34,926 nucleotides of DNA, taken from NCBI RefSeq assembly GCF_013179805.1, contig NZ_SRRZ01000078.1, forward strand, positions 1 to 34,926. Reading direction: 5' to 3'. A program made the position numbers and the translations under genes. The notes under the pieces are model-generated. The model did no database searches. It saw only the letters and a list, made by a program, of their open reading frames with translations, and was not told the origin of the DNA. Below, in pieces: positions 7,735 through 15,464 of this stretch. Position 1 is the stretch's first letter. Each line of letters starts with the position of its first letter. The DNA is from Microcoleus asticus IPMA8 (GTDB lineage: Bacteria; Cyanobacteriota; Cyanobacteriia; Cyanobacteriales; Microcoleaceae).

Positions 7735-8142
7735 ATGGAACCGCTAGCAGATTTTTTAAAGCCGGAAGAGTGTGCGGAAGTTGATATGGCGCTGCTGTCG
7801 TCGAAGGAAAAGTTTTCGGCGCGGGTGGCAATTTATGCTTTGAGGGTGCTCAAGCAAATTGCTGGGGAGACTGGTTTGCCGGTGGCTGAGGTGACTAATG
7901 GGCAGGTGATGGATTGGATTAAGAATGATGAGAGTATTAAAGGGTCGATCGAACTTGATGCTAGTTTTGAAAACTTTTTTACGAATTTGGTGGTGGCGTC
8001 TTTGCGGCCTTTGAGGCAAATTGCGACAGAAGCCCAGAGCCCGATCGAACAATTAACAGTTAAGCAGGTCGTGGCGTGGTTTGTGAAGGACGGGAAGATT
8101 CGCAGAGAACAGGGAACCGAGGTGGCTTTTTTGGACTTGTAA
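7735..8142 (+). CDS. Conserved hypothetical protein with an internal duplication
   Basis: I do not recognise a named function. The 135-residue soluble protein consists of two related halves. YALRVLKQIAGETGLPVAEV plus GQVMDWIKND (about residues 34-65) aligns with ASLRPLRQIATEAQSPIEQL plus KQVVAWFVKD (about residues 89-120). Each half is predicted to be mostly helical, with an L-R-x-L-[KR]-Q-I-A core. There are no membrane segments or catalytic motifs. It starts at an ATG just after a repeat-filled spacer downstream of sufR and in the same orientation. Whether it is co-transcribed with sufR is uncertain. Confidence 0.7.
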   Translation: MEPLADFLKPEECAEVDMALLSSKEKFSARVAIYALRVLKQIAGETGLPVAEVTNGQVMDWIKNDESIKGSIELDASFENFFTNLVVASLRPLRQIATEAQSPIEQLTVKQVVAWFVKDGKIRREQGTEVAFLDL

Positions 8143-8237
8143 GTTAAAGGTCAATCGGCCACACTCGCAAACCCTGCTTAAAACCCCGATAATTCCAGCG
8201 GTTTCGGGCTACCTTTAAAAAACTTTTGGCAAAGGGG

Positions 8238-8266
8238 TTGACAGAGTGGGGAAAACTTGATAAGGT
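8238..8266 (+). promoter_or_regulatory. Sigma70-type promoter for the 5S rRNA gene
   Basis: The -35 box TTGACA (8238-8243) is followed by a 17-bp spacer and a -10 box TAAGGT (8261-8266). This places the transcript start near 8273, about 80 nt before the mature 5S end. The leader contains a GATGCAGTGCATC hairpin that could serve in processing. Confidence 0.6.
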
Positions 8267-8350
8267 AATTAAGTCGAGCGAAAGAGATGCAGTGCATCAA
8301 GCTTAACATTAAGCTGAACGCAGACACAGGATTAAAAGTTTTCAAAGCTT

Positions 8351-8468
8351 TCCTGGTGCTTATGATGTAATGGAACCACTCCGATCCATCCCGAACTCGG
8401 TTGTTAAACGTTGCTATGGCGAAGATACTCGGCGGGTCACTGCCCGGTAAAATAGCTCAGTGCCAGGT
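8351..8468 (+). rRNA. rrf: 5S ribosomal RNA, free-standing
   Basis: The sequence begins TCCTGGTGCTTATGATGTAA and ends with CAGTGCCAGGT. The 5' TCCTGGTG pairs with the 3' GTGCCAGG to form helix I, and the internal CCATCCCGAACTCGG matches the universal 5S loop region. The length is about 118 nt, which is normal. There is no 23S rRNA upstream; the preceding gene is a protein gene 208 bp away. It has its own promoter-like sequence and a strong terminator, so it looks like an independently transcribed, solitary 5S copy. Confidence 0.95.
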
Positions 8469-8473
8469 TAATA

Positions 8474-8523
8474 AAAAACTAAAGCTCTTTTCCCGCAACA
8501 ACGGAAAAGGGCTTTAGTTTTTT
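8474..8523 (+). terminator. Rho-independent terminator of the 5S gene
   Basis: An 18-bp stem, AAACTAAAGCTCTTTTCC with GGAAAAGGGCTTTAGTTT, encloses a short loop and is followed by a T run. It begins a few bases after the mature 5S end. Confidence 0.9.
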
Positions 8524-8529
8524 GGTGAA

Positions 8530-9030
8530 TTATTAGTTATTCGACATTTCCAGAACAGCTCGTCTTGGGCCGGCAGGATGCCTAACCCCCTACTCCCCAC
8601 AAGAATGGTTGGAGATGTCTAATCCCTCTTTTGTCACTTCGGGGGTAGTATAAAGTTAAGCAACAACCAAATCCGTAACTAATCCATCACGAAAAAGAGT
8701 ACGAAAATCATTCAGATTATAGATTAATTTGCACAATCCTCGTCACAATCCAGCAATCTCAAACACCTCTAGCGAAGGTTTGATTAAACAATAAAAAATA
8801 TAAGGCCCAATTATCAACCTTAAGTTATTGAGCGTACTTTTCCAATTCTGATAATGATCCCACCAAGGATGCTGTTGATATTTATCCTGGGCAATTAACC
8901 GAAATGGTTCTTTAATTTATTGCTAGGAGAGTAAGTTAACTCATATGAAAGAGAGCCATCAGATTGAGCGTGAATACTTGCCAAACGCCATCATTTGCAA
9001 TACCCCAACTCTGTTCCGGTGAGCAGTTAC
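8530..9030. other. Gene-poor stretch between the 5S rRNA gene and the apc operon
   Basis: About 500 bp with no intact gene. At 8568-8605 a GGCAGGATGCC...CCCCACAAG segment resembles the arm of the dispersed hairpin family. The remainder holds the decayed minus-strand reading frames noted at 8743-9015. Confidence 0.6.
8743..9015 (-). pseudogene. Decayed protein-coding remnant of unknown family
   Basis: On the minus strand three short, adjacent open stretches in different frames read like one broken protein. Around 9015-8960 it reads EQSWGIANDGVWQ. Then, in another frame, it reads SDGSLSYELTYSPSNKLK. Finally, in a third frame (8916-8743), it reads EPFRLIAQDKYQQHPWWDHY and so on, ending IAGL and a stop. 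None of the pieces has a usable start. The peptide character (Trp-rich, uniform) suggests a former gene with at least two frameshifts. I cannot name the family. Confidence 0.45.
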
Positions 9031-9056
9031 AAAAAAAGAGGTCGCCATCGACCTCT
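9031..9056 (-). terminator. Rho-independent terminator of the apcABC operon
   Basis: On the minus strand AAGAGGTCGATGGCGACCTC is followed by seven T residues. It lies about 30 bp after the apcC stop codon. Confidence 0.88.
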
Positions 9057-9084
9057 TACCCCTCTACTAATCCAGCTTCGGATC

Positions 9085-9288
9085 TTAAAGTAGACCTGTA
9101 TTAGCTCCGGGCTTACCGGTAGCCAGTTGCACTTTAATAATTCTGCCGCCCATTTTCATAATTCTTTGCTGTTCCCGGAACCAGTTGTCGTAAGGAACCA
9201 GCTTAGTAAAATAGGTATTTTGCAATTCGCGCTGAGTGCGGATGCGGGTTTGACTTGGGACGCAAGCAGTCACCTTAAACATTCTCAT
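9085..9288 (-). CDS. apcC: Phycobilisome core linker polypeptide Lc7.8
   Basis: The 67-residue core linker caps the allophycocyanin trimers at the ends of phycobilisome core cylinders and tunes their spectral properties. It is essentially one CpcD-like linker domain. The start MRMFKVTACVPSQTRIRTQR, the central NTYFTKLVPYDNWF, and the GGRIIKVQLATGKPG end are all typical of ApcC. The length is exactly that of the family. It is the third gene of the minus-strand apcA-apcB-apcC group, 258 bp after apcB, and is followed by a clear terminator. The long apcB-apcC gap contains a heptamer repeat. Linker and subunit levels in such operons are often set by mRNA processing, which cannot be judged from sequence here. 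Confidence 0.97.
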   Translation of the reverse strand: MRMFKVTACVPSQTRIRTQRELQNTYFTKLVPYDNWFREQQRIMKMGGRIIKVQLATGKPGANTGLL

Positions 9289-9503
9289 GGGAAACGAACT
9301 CCTGAGTAGGTTTACAGATTATTAGATGGATTTTTTAAAGATTGAAGGCAGGGAGTTACGAGTCAAAACTAGCTCGTTAAAACTCGTCGGACTTTCTCGA
9401 CAAGCCTTTGACGGTCTAGCAATCACTCTCAACTTCCCTGACCTCTTTTCAAAGCCAAAGGTAACAAGTCTAAAGTTAAAAGAGGCAAGAAATAAATGTT
9501 ATT

Positions 9504-9541
9504 TCTTCTTCCTTCTTCCTTCTTCCTTCTTCCTTCTTCCT
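9504..9541. repeat. Heptameric TTCTTCC short tandem repeat downstream of apcB
   Basis: About five copies of TTCTTCC lie between apcC and apcB, ending a few bases before the apcB stop. It is the reverse complement of the heptamer that extends sufR at 7478-7515. Confidence 0.8.
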
Positions 9542-9546
9542 GAGTC

Positions 9547-10032
9547 TTAGCTCAAGCCAGAGCAGATGTAGTCGAAATAGACGCCCATTTCTTTACCAGC
9601 GTCAGAACCGACCAAACCAGCGGTGACTTCTTTCATTGCTTGGATTGCTTGTACGGTAGAACCGATGGGCACGCCCAAGGAGTTGTAGGTTTCTTTCAAA
9701 CCGTTGAGCACGCGCTCGTCGAGGATGGAAGGGTCGCCAGCTAGCATGGCGTAGGTGGCGTAGCGGAGGTAGTAGTCCAAGTCGCGGATGCAAGCTGCAT
9801 AGCGACGAGTGGTGTACATATTGCCACCGGGACGAGTTACGTCAGAGTACAACAGAGACTTAGCAACTGCTTCTTTGACGATTGTAGCTGCATTGGCGCT
9901 GATGGCGGTAGCGGCGCGGACGCGCAGTTCACCAGAAGCAAAGTAGTTCTTGAGCTTGTCTAGAGCGCTGATGTCGAGGTACTTACCTTGAACGTCAGAG
10001 GAATTGATAACGGCGGTAATTGCGTCTTGCAT
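9547..10032 (-). CDS. apcB: Allophycocyanin beta subunit
   Basis: The beta subunit forms the (alpha-beta)3 trimers of the phycobilisome core that pass excitation energy to the photosystems. The 161-residue globin-like protein binds one phycocyanobilin. The chromophore cysteine is Cys81 in RRYAACIRDLDYYLRY. Asn71 in RPGGNMY is the position of gamma-N-methylation in this family. The C-terminal GVYFDYICSGLS is typical. It lies 176 bp downstream of apcA. The spacer contains a GGGATTT heptamer run. No lyase genes are nearby. Confidence 0.98.
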   Translation of the reverse strand: MQDAITAVINSSDVQGKYLDISALDKLKNYFASGELRVRAATAISANAATIVKEAVAKSLLYSDVTRPGGNMYTTRRYAACIRDLDYYLRYATYAMLAGDPSILDERVLNGLKETYNSLGVPIGSTVQAIQAMKEVTAGLVGSDAGKEMGVYFDYICSGLS

Positions 10033-10085
10033 GGTTGTCTTGTTTCCTTGAAAGTGGCTGAGTCAGTCCAATTTTGGAGCTAGAA

Positions 10086-10116
10086 TTTGGGATTTGGGAT
10101 TTGGGATTTGAGATTT
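10086..10116. repeat. GGGATTT heptamer run between apcA and apcB
   Basis: Four consecutive copies (TTGGGATTTGGGATTTGGGA and so on), followed later in the same spacer by two TCTAAAATCGA copies near 10179-10200. These are short tandem repeats without coding content. Confidence 0.75.
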
Positions 10117-10208
10117 TTAAGAGGCTGGTTATTTGCAAAAGCTTTTAGCTTGTTACCAGTAACGCCCAATTCTTCAATCTAAAATCGACAATCTAAAATC
10201 GAAATTCC

Positions 10209-10694
10209 TTACTGCATCGCACCGATAACGTAGTCGAAATAAGAGGAAGCTTCGGAAGCGTCTTCTCCAGACAGCAGCGAACTCGCTGCATTTTTCATAG
10301 CGCGAACGCCTTCGGCGACGCCTTCAATCGGGGTGCCGAGAGATTTGTACATTTCGCGGACGCCGACAATACCGATTTCTTCGATCGGAGTAATGTCGCC
10401 AGCTACGATTCCGTAGGTGATCAAACGCAGGTAGTAATCCAAGTCGCGCAAGCAAGTTGCGGTCATTTCTTCGCCGTAAGCGTTGCCGCCGGGAGAAACA
10501 ACATCAGGGCGCTTTTGGAAAAGTTGGTCGCCTGCTTGCTTGACGATGCGTTCGCGGGATTCGCTCAAAATTTGGGCGATGCGGACGCGGCGTTCACCAG
10601 AGGTGACAAAGCTTTTGATCCGATCTAATTCACCTGGGCTCAAGTAGCGAGCTTCGGCGTCTGCGTTGACGATTGATTTGGTGACGATACTCAT
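10209..10694 (-). CDS. apcA: Allophycocyanin alpha subunit
   Basis: The alpha subunit of the phycobilisome core protein allophycocyanin. The correct start is the ATG at 10694, giving MSIVTKSIVNADAEARYLSP and 161 residues, the family length. A frame open for 29 codons further upstream would add a basic, unconserved extension and is rejected. The chromophore-binding cysteine is Cys81 in MTATCLRDLDYYLRL. The protein ends FDYVIGAMQ. It is the first gene of apcA-apcB-apcC. The core-membrane linker gene apcE is not upstream, unlike in many cyanobacteria. A leader of roughly 230 nt precedes the gene. Confidence 0.98.
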   Translation of the reverse strand: MSIVTKSIVNADAEARYLSPGELDRIKSFVTSGERRVRIAQILSESRERIVKQAGDQLFQKRPDVVSPGGNAYGEEMTATCLRDLDYYLRLITYGIVAGDITPIEEIGIVGVREMYKSLGTPIEGVAEGVRAMKNAASSLLSGEDASEASSYFDYVIGAMQ

Positions 10695-10928
10695 CTTGTG
10701 TGTACCCGCTGGATATTTTGCTATACGAACTGCTCTGCGCTGAGCGAGCGACGGCGGGCGCTTGCATCCCGTACCTTTCATGCTCAGGCAAGAGCTTTGA
10801 CAGGGAAGCTCGGACTTTCCACAGCCAGCAACTGTTAAAGTTGTGGGCGGGAGGCGACCTTCGATGTTTGACGGCGCTGGTTCTTCACGCCGGTGCGCTT
10901 GTGAGTGCCCGCACTAAGCCTGTCGCTT

Positions 10929-10934
10929 AGAATA
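10929..10934 (-). promoter_or_regulatory. Possible -10 element for apcABC
   Basis: The minus strand reads TATTCT here, with an AT-rich region upstream but no good -35 match. If used, it gives a leader of about 230 nt. Long 5' leaders are usual for cyanobacterial apc operons. This assignment is tentative. Confidence 0.3.
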
Positions 10935-11498
10935 CCACAAATGACTGATGCGATCTTTAATTTTTGATCGAGATTGCAGCAGGCCACTAAGTGGCGATCG
11001 AGTGACTGTCGGGCAGTTAGTAAGGATATTGCTTCTCTGACACAACTACCTCTCGCAAGTATTTTGAGGCATTATGTTCACATTCTGAGTGTTACTGTAA
11101 TAGTTTGTAACATTCCTTTTCATATTTGGGCCCTCATTAGGGTGTTCAGCGTTAAAATTTCACAGATTAAAAATTCGCTATAATTCTCTCGCAGCAAGGA
11201 CTACAGGCGATAGATCGTTAAGGGGGATTTGTGGCGGGCGACGGCGCAACGCTCAAAGACTTTTCCCTGAGAGGGAAGGGAGACAGGCCCAAGACAGGGG
11301 AGAGATGTGCGATCGTCTTACATCTTGCACAATTCTCAATGAGTCTTGGACGGGCGGGCTAGAAGAGCAACGGCCCACAAGAAAACTCACTCTTCGCTTC
11401 ACAGGCCGGAAAGCCTGTTCTCGATCATCGTGCAAGATATTCAGATCATCGGAAATTGTGACTTTCGAGCTTGTAGCTAGATTTGACTTTCACTTTTA
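10935..11498. other. Intergenic region upstream of apcA
   Basis: About 560 bp between divergently oriented genes. No convincing gene is present. The part to about 11180 is AT-rich and is likely the apc promoter region. The part from 11352 to 11420 is a copy of the dispersed hairpin repeat. Confidence 0.6.
11352..11420. repeat. Dispersed hairpin repeat copy
   Basis: GGGCGGGCTAGAAGAGCAAC, then GGCCCACAAGAAAACTCACTC, then CACAGGCCGGAAAGCCTGTTC. The last part is itself a palindrome (AACAGGC/GCCTGTT type). It is closely related to the repeats at 2604-2758 and 17749-17802. Confidence 0.7.
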
Positions 11499-12713
11499 AT
11501 GTGGTGCGCCGTGAAAAGAAATCTATCAGCCCTTAAAAAAGCTTTACAGTTTGGCATTAGCGGTGCTGTCGGCGGTTTCGCCGGCAATCTAATCACCGAA
11601 CCTTTCATGCAGGGGCTCACTGGTTCGGAATCTGTTTTTGACAGTGTATTGTCCACAGCTCGATGGTTTGGGCTGGTAGGCGGTGGCATTGCTGCTGCTA
11701 TCATGTTCGGCTATTATTACTATATCAAAGGCAAGCCTCAAATTAAACAGGCTTTAAAAAATGGCGGATTGTTTGGTTTAATAGCAGGAGCCATTTCTGG
11801 GGCGATCGCCGAAGGCATTTACAGCGGGATTGGCGATGGCAACAACGAATTATTGCGAGTAATTTGCTGGGGAATAGCTGGCAGTTTGTTAGGACTTGGA
11901 CTTGCACAGCGGATTCCTAATTTGGGAGCGCTTCGCGGCACGGGAGGCGGCGGTGTTGGAGGAGTTTTGGGCGGCTGTTTGTTTATTCTGTTTGCTTACA
12001 ATTTATCCGGTACTGCGGGCCGTTTAGCTGGCTGTGCTGCGATCGGTTTTTGGATTGGAATCATGTTGGTTGTAGCCGAAACTTTGTTCAACAAAGCTTG
12101 GCTGGTAATTAGTTACGATACCGGAGCAAATCGCACTCTCACTTTGGGTTCCGAACCGGTGACTTTTGGTAGCGATGAAAATTTGTCTATTATCTGCATT
12201 CCTAATGTTTCGCCCTTGGCCATGCGGTTTCAATTGGAAGCAGGTCAAATTGTTTGCGAGAATGTGGATAGCGGAGCGGTTAGTTATTTGCGATCGGGCG
12301 ACCAAAAGAAAATCGGCAACTGTACAATTACAGTAGGAAACTCTGACTTGCCAGCCCCAACACCAACAAATATTCCGTCTACCTTTATATCAGCTCAGCC
12401 CGCAGTAAATTCTTTTACCAGCAGCCAATTTTCCCTGAAATTAGGCAGTCGAGTGATTCCTCTGAGTGCGGGAACTCAACTATTGACCTCTGACATACCG
12501 AGTTTAACAGCCGCAGCATCTAACGGTCTTGTAGCTATAGTCACTTCTCGATCGAGAAACGAGCTTTCGTTAGGATTGACAAATTTGTGCGATCGCGCTT
12601 GGTGGGCTACAGACATTCAAGGCGATCTAAAAATGGTAGAACCTGAAAGTACCTTAACTTTGGCGTTGGGAACTCAAATCGAATTCGGTGAATTAGACGG
12701 CGAAATTGTGTAA
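11499..12713 (+). CDS. Glycine-rich multi-pass membrane protein with FHA-like C-terminal sandwiches
   Basis: I do not recognise a named gene. The N-terminal half (about residues 12-205) has about six Gly/Ala-rich hydrophobic segments, for example LQFGISGAVGGFAG, GLVGGGIAAAIMFGYYYY, GLFGLIAGAISGAIAEG and GRLAGCAAIGFWIGIMLVV. The soluble C-terminal part has two beta-rich modules. The first (about 210-285) reads TLTLGSEPVTFGSDENLSII and resembles a forkhead-associated fold but lacks the classical GR-S-H phosphothreonine-binding signature. The second (about 313-404) has the same strand pattern. Such proteins are common in cyanobacteria, sometimes beside von Willebrand or kinase genes, but none lie here. 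The first ATG is at 11499; a GTG at 11511 (KRNLSALKK) is an alternative start. No good ribosome binding site is visible for either. Confidence 0.65.
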   Translation: MWCAVKRNLSALKKALQFGISGAVGGFAGNLITEPFMQGLTGSESVFDSVLSTARWFGLVGGGIAAAIMFGYYYYIKGKPQIKQALKNGGLFGLIAGAISGAIAEGIYSGIGDGNNELLRVICWGIAGSLLGLGLAQRIPNLGALRGTGGGGVGGVLGGCLFILFAYNLSGTAGRLAGCAAIGFWIGIMLVVAETLFNKAWLVISYDTGANRTLTLGSEPVTFGSDENLSIICIPNVSPLAMRFQLEAGQIVCENVDSGAVSYLRSGDQKKIGNCTITVGNSDLPAPTPTNIPSTFISAQPAVNSFTSSQFSLKLGSRVIPLSAGTQLLTSDIPSLTAAASNGLVAIVTSRSRNELSLGLTNLCDRAWWATDIQGDLKMVEPESTLTLALGTQIEFGELDGEIV

Positions 12714-12768
12714 GTAAGTAGGTAGGTACAAACTCATCAAATAACATCATTTACAATAAGCTTTTCAT

Positions 12769-12833
12769 GGGCGGGCAGGATGCCAACCTCACAAAAAAAA
12801 TTACTCTTTGTGGGACGGGCATCTTGCCCGTTC
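12769..12833. repeat. Dispersed hairpin repeat copy, possible bidirectional terminator
   Basis: GGGCGGGCAGGATGCC pairs with GGGCATCTTGCCCG across a loop containing ACAAAAAAAATTACTCTTTG. It separates two convergent genes, so besides being a member of the repeat family it could end transcripts from both sides. Confidence 0.6.
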
Positions 12834-12846
12834 TATTCGCTCTTCT

Positions 12847-13431
12847 TCAAGCAGAACTGCCGCTAACTCCAGTAATGACCGCCGCACCAATCAAATGAGC
12901 TAAACGCAAAGCTTCAGGAACTTTCCCAGTGTCTGTCAAACGCTGAAGCACCAGCGCAATTACTTCGGCTTTTTCGCCGCAAACTTGAAAAAAGAAAGGT
13001 TCAAAAGCGTAAATTTTACCTGCGCGGCGCAACAATTCTAAACGGTATTCCAAATCTGGTAAATGGCGGAGGGCTTTTTCAACAGCAACTAAATCTGGTT
13101 GGCGGCGCATGACAGCAACGCAAGGAATTTGCAGCCGCGATGCTAACTCGGGAAGGTCAATAATATTGAAGCCGCCGAAAGCAATTCCGTCTAGCAAAAC
13201 GAGATGCAATTGCGGCAGAAATTTGCTTCCGAGGAGTAGTCCAGAAATAGCATCCGTGGCATCTAATCCGTCTGGGAGGACTTGTCCCCACACCATTCCT
13301 TCAAATCGAGTTCCCCCGCAGACTACGCCCGCGATCGACACCAAACTGCCGCTTGTCCGAGAAAACGGAGCGTCGTCAAAGCCAATAACCTTAATTGTGC
13401 GATCGAGCCTCAGCAAATCTGCCAGTTTCAA
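12847..13431 (-). CDS. DUF99 family protein
   Basis: A member of the DUF99 (UPF0215) family, whose fold is related to endonuclease V. The molecular role is not established. The 194 residues include the characteristic N-terminal IGFDDAPF, the VSIAGVVCGGTRFEGMVWG strand-loop, DGLDAT, and the central VLLDGIAFGGFNIIDL with the acidic residue equivalent to an endonuclease V-like active site. PCVAVMRRQPDL follows. The C-terminal helix bundle ends VITGVSGSSA. It is transcribed divergently from glpK, and the two starts are about 100 bp apart. Any link with glycerol metabolism is not evident. Confidence 0.85.
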   Translation of the reverse strand: MKLADLLRLDRTIKVIGFDDAPFSRTSGSLVSIAGVVCGGTRFEGMVWGQVLPDGLDATDAISGLLLGSKFLPQLHLVLLDGIAFGGFNIIDLPELASRLQIPCVAVMRRQPDLVAVEKALRHLPDLEYRLELLRRAGKIYAFEPFFFQVCGEKAEVIALVLQRLTDTGKVPEALRLAHLIGAAVITGVSGSSA

Positions 13432-13458
13432 CTTGTGGAGTTTCCTAAGCTAAAGTTT

Positions 13459-13487
13459 TTGACATTAATTTGACTTCTCGATATAGT
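13459..13487 (+). promoter_or_regulatory. Near-consensus sigma70 promoter for glpK
   Basis: The -35 box TTGACA (13459-13464), 17 bp, and -10 box TATAGT (13482-13487) differ from consensus at one base only. The predicted start at about 13494 leaves a leader of about 38 nt before the glpK initiation codon. Confidence 0.75.
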
Positions 13488-13531
13488 ATCATATACGTTA
13501 AAGACTTCATTACTAAACATCTTTTAGACAA

Positions 13532-15019
13532 TTGGCAAAAAAATACGTAGCAGCGATAGACCAAGGAACCACCAGCACCCGGTTTATCATATTCGATCGT
13601 CGGGGACAGATAATTTGCAGCAACCAACAAGAACACCAGCAAATCTATCCGCAACCAGGATGGGTTGAACACAATCCCGAGGAAATTTGGCAGCGCACCC
13701 AAAGCGTGATTAAAAATGCCCTCGAAATCGGCAATATCGACCCGAAAGATATTGCTGCACTCGGTATAGCAAACCAGCGAGAAACTGCAATTGTTTGGAA
13801 CAAAAACACTGGCAAACCTTACGGTAATGCAATTGTTTGGCAAGATACCCGCACTCACAAAATTTGCGAAAAATTAGCTGAATTTGAGGGCAAAGATCGA
13901 TTTCAAAAACGATGCGGTTTGCCGCTGGCAACTTATTTCAGCGGGCCGAAAATTAAGTGGATGTTGGACAATATTTCAGGATTGCGGGAAGCTGCAGATC
14001 GAGGGGATGCGATTTTTGGCAATGTCGATACTTTTCTGATTTGGCACCTGACTGGCGGTGCGCACATTACCGATGTTACCAACGCCAGCCGCACGATGCT
14101 GATGGATTTGCAAACCCTCGATTGGGATGCCGAAACTTTGGAAATAATGGCAATTCCCCGCCAGATGCTGCCAGAAATTCGCCCTTCGAGTCAAGTTTTT
14201 GGAACTGCAAAAGGATTGCTGGCAGGTGTTCCGATTGCTGCTGCTTTGGGCGATCAGCAAGCAGCCCTCGTCGGGCAAACTTGTTTCAGTCCGGGGGAGG
14301 CGAAAAATACTTACGGTACGGGCTGTTTTATGCTGCTGAATACCGGTGAGGCGATCGTCCCTTCAAAAAATGGGTTGCTGACAACCGTCGCCTACAAAAT
14401 GGGGGAATCGCCCGCTGTGTATGCTTTGGAAGGCAGTATTGCGATCGCCGGAGCTTTAGTGCAGTGGCTGCGGGACAATTTGGGCATCATCAACACATCT
14501 GCGGAAGTAGAAACATTAGCAAATACAGTCGAAGATAGCGGCGGAGTTTACGTTGTCCCGGCATTTTCTGGACTCTACGCGCCCTATTGGAAAGACAGCG
14601 CCCGGGGAGTAATTGCAGGTTTAACTCGCTACGCGACTAAGGCACACATTGCCCGCGCAGTATTGGAAGCTACCGCGTGGCAAACGCGAGAAGTATTGGA
14701 TGCGATGAATCAGGATTCTGCTGTGCAGCTTTTGTCTCTAAAAGTAGACGGAGGAATGGTGGGAAATCACACGCTGATGCAGTTTCAGAGCGATGTTTTG
14801 GGAGTGCCAGTGGTGCGGCCTGTGGTAGCAGAAACTACTGCACTCGGCGCGGCTTATGCGGCGGGTTTGGCGGTAGGTTTTTGGAGTCAGCTAGCCGAAT
14901 TGCGGGACAATTGGGCGGTCGATTTTACTTGGGAACCGAAAATGCCGATCGCACTTCGCGAGCAAAAATATCGCTTTTGGAAGAAAGCAGTTTCCCGCAC
15001 ATTCGATTGGGAAGAATGA
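13532..15019 (+). CDS. glpK: Glycerol kinase
   Basis: ATP-dependent phosphorylation of glycerol to sn-glycerol 3-phosphate in the cytosol. The FGGY-family kinase has 495 residues, the normal length. The ATP-binding N-terminal motif is AAIDQGTTSTRFI, the substrate region includes NQRETAIVWNKNTGKP, the middle carries ALGDQQAALVGQ and NTYGTGCFMLLNTG, and the C-terminal FGGY domain has SLKVDGGMVGNHTLMQFQSD. The start codon is TTG at 13532, since the conserved KKYVAAIDQGT begins immediately after it and no ATG is available. No strong Shine-Dalgarno sequence precedes it. It is a single-gene unit here: no glpF or glpD is adjacent. The strong promoter and weak start codon partly offset one another. 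Confidence 0.96.
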   Translation: MAKKYVAAIDQGTTSTRFIIFDRRGQIICSNQQEHQQIYPQPGWVEHNPEEIWQRTQSVIKNALEIGNIDPKDIAALGIANQRETAIVWNKNTGKPYGNAIVWQDTRTHKICEKLAEFEGKDRFQKRCGLPLATYFSGPKIKWMLDNISGLREAADRGDAIFGNVDTFLIWHLTGGAHITDVTNASRTMLMDLQTLDWDAETLEIMAIPRQMLPEIRPSSQVFGTAKGLLAGVPIAAALGDQQAALVGQTCFSPGEAKNTYGTGCFMLLNTGEAIVPSKNGLLTTVAYKMGESPAVYALEGSIAIAGALVQWLRDNLGIINTSAEVETLANTVEDSGGVYVVPAFSGLYAPYWKDSARGVIAGLTRYATKAHIARAVLEATAWQTREVLDAMNQDSAVQLLSLKVDGGMVGNHTLMQFQSDVLGVPVVRPVVAETTALGAAYAAGLAVGFWSQLAELRDNWAVDFTWEPKMPIALREQKYRFWKKAVSRTFDWEE

Positions 15020-15092
15020 ATCGCTGAGTTAACCCAAAATGCGTATTTAGTGATATCATTAAATCCAGCACTATTTTTCAGATTGCAAATAG

Positions 15093-15464
15093 ATGATTTC
15101 GCTAAATAAATTTAAAAAATTTCTCAGCGCTTTTGTATTGATACTGATACTGGCTTTTGTAGAAATCGCCACTAATTGCCAAATCGCCCTCGCAGATACA
15201 GCTACAAATCCCGCAACCGCAGCCGAAGTGTTCAGCGCCAACTGTGCAGGTTGTCACATCAACGGTAGCAACATTATCAGGCGCGGCAAAAACTTGAAAC
15301 AAAAAGCATTAAAAAAATACGGCATGGATTCCATCGCCAATATTTCCAACTTAGTAACCAACGGCAAAGGTATTATGCCCGCTTACAAAGATCGTTTGTC
15401 GGAACAACAAATTATCGATGTTTCAGCTTACGTGCTATCCCAAGCCGAAACCGATTGGAAATAA
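15093..15464 (+). CDS. Cytochrome c6-like protein
   Basis: A small soluble c-type cytochrome exported to the thylakoid lumen. Canonical cytochrome c6 carries electrons from cytochrome b6f to photosystem I. The protein has 123 residues. A signal peptide with a long hydrophobic core (about residues 10-24) ends near ALA-D (about 32-35). The heme site is CAGCH (Cys51, Cys54, His55), and the sixth ligand is Met95 in KGIMPAY. The end DVSAYVLSQAETDW matches PetJ. The region between heme and Met ligand is basic (RRGKNLKQKALKKYG), unlike the more acidic classical c6, so it may be a c6B/c6C-type paralogue. For this reason I do not assign petJ. Confidence 0.88.
   Translation: MISLNKFKKFLSAFVLILILAFVEIATNCQIALADTATNPATAAEVFSANCAGCHINGSNIIRRGKNLKQKALKKYGMDSIANISNLVTNGKGIMPAYKDRLSEQQIIDVSAYVLSQAETDWK

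Noticed and set aside
10695..10781. Upstream extension of apcA giving a 190-residue protein
   Set aside because: ApcA proteins start at MSIVTKSIVNADAE. The 29 extra residues are basic and unlike any phycobiliprotein N terminus, and lie in the untranslated leader.
11183..11498. tRNA or small RNA gene in the spacer before the membrane protein
   Set aside because: No cloverleaf arms or TTCGA-type T-loop in a correct position were found; the structured part is the dispersed repeat.
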